A stretch of DNA of 8,066 bases from DASTCC01 sp035711465 (GTDB lineage: Bacteria > Acidobacteriota > Vicinamibacteria > Vicinamibacterales > SCN-69-37): the NCBI GenBank assembly GCA_035711465.1, contig DASTCC010000130.1:1-8066 (forward strand), written 5' to 3'. Made by a program: the position numbers and the translations under genes. The notes below the pieces were generated by a model, which was given only the letters and a program-made list of their open reading frames with translations, did no database searches and was not told where the DNA came from. This document shows positions 6,555 to 8,066 of the stretch, piece after piece (position 1 is the stretch's first letter; every line of letters starts with the position of its first letter).

Positions 6555-8066
6555 TCAGACATCCAACCCGATCGATCGCATCAACGGCAGCGCGTTGCTG
6601 GTGCGGACGACGCCATCGCGCAGCCGGTAGTCGAACGTCAGTGCGCCGTTGACGAACGAGTCCTCGAAGTGGACGTTCGCGGCGCGCGGCGCCATCCGGT
6701 CGGCAATCTCGCCGAGCGCCAGATCGTGCGTCGTCGCCAGGCCGATGGCGCCGAGGTTGGTCAGGCCGACGAGCAGCGCTTCGGCGCCGTGGCGGCGATC
6801 GTGCGAGTTCGTGCCGGCGAGGATCTCGTCGAGCAGGAACAGCGCGGCGTGCCGATGCGTGTTCGCCAGATCGACGATCTGCTTGAGGCGCGTGATCTCC
6901 GCGAAGAAGCGCGATCGGCCGTCCTGCAGCGAGTCCTGGATGCGAATCGACGCGCCGACGACCACCGGCGACAGCGTGAACGATCGCGCGCGCACCGGCG
7001 CGCCCATCTGCGCGAGCACCGCGTTCAGGCCGATGGCGCGGAGGAACGTGCTCTTGCCCGACATGTTCGAGCCGCTGACGATGTAGAGGATCGGCGCGCC
7101 GCCGCCGATGGCGATGTCGTTGGCGATGGCGGTGGGCGGCAGCAGCGGGTGCGCGATCGCGGTGCCTGACAGCCGCGCCGTGTCGGTCGCCGGCGCGAGC
7201 TCCGGCATCGCGTAGCCGGGATTCTCGGACGCGAAGGTGCCGAGCGCGACCAGCGCCTCGAACTCGCCGACGACGCGCAGCCAATCAGGAACGTGCGGTC
7301 CGACGCGGCGGCGCCACGCTTCGATCGCATGCGACACCTGCGTCGTCCACATCACCAGCGCTGCCGGTAGCGCGAACATCACGTTCTGCCGCGAGCGGAG
7401 CAGGGCGACGAGCTGGGCCAGATAGGCGATCTCCGTGGACGCCGGACGCGTGTGGCCGCCGAGCGCATCCTGAAACTCAGTCAGCCGCGCGCTGGTGAAG
7501 CGCTCGCGCTCGATGGCGCGGAGCACGCCGGCGAGCAGCTCGAGATCGCGTGACGCCGGATCGACCGCGTGAACGACGTGATGGACCTGCCGCCTGTACC
7601 AGAGCGCGACCAGGCCTTCGACGCCGGCGAGGATGATCGCCGCGCGGATGACGCCGATTGGCGGCTCGGGGCCGAACCACCACCACGCCAGCAGCGTCCC
7701 GGTGACCACTGAGAGGGCCAGCAACGCCAATCGGACCGCTGGCTGGCCGAGCCGATGCGGACTGGTCGCCCAGGCGCGGAGCAACGCCGCATCCACGCCG
7801 ACGCGCAACCCGTCGCCGAGCACCGCGATCGATTCGCGGAGATCGATCTTCGGCGCCAGCTCGGCCACCGCGCCCTGACGCGCGCGGATCTCATCGGGCG
7901 GCGCCGGGTTGAGGAGCCACGACGCCAGCACGTCTTCGCCGGCCCGCGTCCGTGCCGTCGAGAGCAGCTCGAACGCGCTGCCGCGGCCGAACAGATCGAG
8001 ATCGTCGGCGAACGGATGATCGGCCTCGCGGAAGCGCTCCCCCGTGGAGCCGCGGCCGATCCAGTC
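6555..8066 (-). CDS. MutS-family ATPase paralogue with membrane segments, N-terminus outside window
   Basis: The minus-strand frame is open to the window edge, so 503 C-terminal residues are visible (numbered from 8066). A GTG at 7931 could be taken for the start, but the 45 residues before it (including DHPFADDLDLFGRGSAFELL) belong to the conserved MutS core domain. The ATPase domain is complete: Walker A GSNMSGKST (332-340), Walker B LFLLDEILAGTNSHDR (409-424, Asp413 and Glu414) and the H-loop ATTHDL (444-449, His447). Two strongly hydrophobic stretches lie at about 111-131 and 139-157, and a third at about 229-243, suggesting a membrane-attached protein. This matches a MutS-related group that keeps the core and ATPase domains and carries membrane helices, and is not the canonical mismatch-repair MutS. 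There is no C-terminal Smr nuclease domain, so it is not MutS2. Mismatch-binding domains would lie mostly outside the window. Its role is unknown; annotation as plain mutS would overstate what is known. Confidence 0.88.
   Translation of the reverse strand, partial: DWIGRGSTGERFREADHPFADDLDLFGRGSAFELLSTARTRAGEDVLASWLLNPAPPDEIRARQGAVAELAPKIDLRESIAVLGDGLRVGVDAALLRAWATSPHRLGQPAVRLALLALSVVTGTLLAWWWFGPEPPIGVIRAAIILAGVEGLVALWYRRQVHHVVHAVDPASRDLELLAGVLRAIERERFTSARLTEFQDALGGHTRPASTEIAYLAQLVALLRSRQNVMFALPAALVMWTTQVSHAIEAWRRRVGPHVPDWLRVVGEFEALVALGTFASENPGYAMPELAPATDTARLSGTAIAHPLLPPTAIANDIAIGGGAPILYIVSGSNMSGKSTFLRAIGLNAVLAQMGAPVRARSFTLSPVVVGASIRIQDSLQDGRSRFFAEITRLKQIVDLANTHRHAALFLLDEILAGTNSHDRRHGAEALLVGLTNLGAIGLATTHDLALGEIADRMAPRAANVHFEDSFVNGALTFDYRLRDGVVRTSNALPLMRSIGLDV

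Noticed and set aside
6049..7284. Minus-strand open frame (411 residues) across the GT2 and MutS-like genes
   Set aside because: It crosses two convergent genes off-frame. Its Arg-rich translation contains only frame-shifted echoes of the MutS ATPase region.
7025..7330. Short minus-strand frame within the MutS-like gene
   Set aside because: It is off-frame relative to the intact Walker A frame and is dominated by Arg/Ser repeats from GC-rich codons.
7931..7931. GTG taken as the start of the MutS-like gene
   Set aside because: The frame continues open to the window edge with conserved MutS-core residues, so the gene is truncated by the window and does not begin here.

Overview
The window is high-GC, densely coding DNA, consistent with a Gram-negative-type bacterium. 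The layout and protein style (a TPR-bearing GT-C enzyme, a coiled-coil glycosyltransferase/methyltransferase, a membrane-anchored MutS paralogue) remind me of Acidobacteriota such as Vicinamibacterales. That is an impression, not something I could test. There is no rRNA, tRNA, CRISPR array or insertion sequence that I can see.

Positions 1-6542 hold a tight plus-strand cluster for making and exporting a surface polysaccharide. In order: the 3' part of a TMTC-like multi-pass membrane glycosyltransferase with C-terminal TPRs (1-1509, start outside the window); an ABC-2 type polysaccharide permease (1506-2270); its ATPase (2270-3037); a large GT2 / coiled-coil / methyltransferase fusion (3044-4771); a CE4-type polysaccharide deacetylase with a TTG start (4768-5667); and a second GT2 enzyme (5673-6542). 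Neighbouring genes overlap by 4, 1 and 4 nt or are separated by 6 and 5 nt, so this is very probably one translationally coupled operon whose promoter lies upstream of the window.

A plausible division of labour is as follows. The cytosolic GT2 enzymes build the glycan on a lipid carrier, the deacetylase and the methyltransferase domain modify it on the cytoplasmic side, and the permease/ATPase pair exports the finished chain. The TMTC-like protein may act at the membrane using a lipid-linked sugar. Substrates cannot be read from the sequence.

Positions 6555-8066 carry, on the minus strand and converging on the cluster after a 12-nt gap, most of a MutS-family ATPase with hydrophobic, probably membrane-spanning segments and no Smr domain. 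It is cut at its N-terminus by the window edge and looks functionally unrelated to the polysaccharide genes.

No stretch over 300 bases lacks a gene. The points most worth a second look are the three-part GT/coiled-coil/methyltransferase fusion beside an ABC exporter, and a G7 tract at the first gene junction where a one-base gain would fuse two genes in frame.
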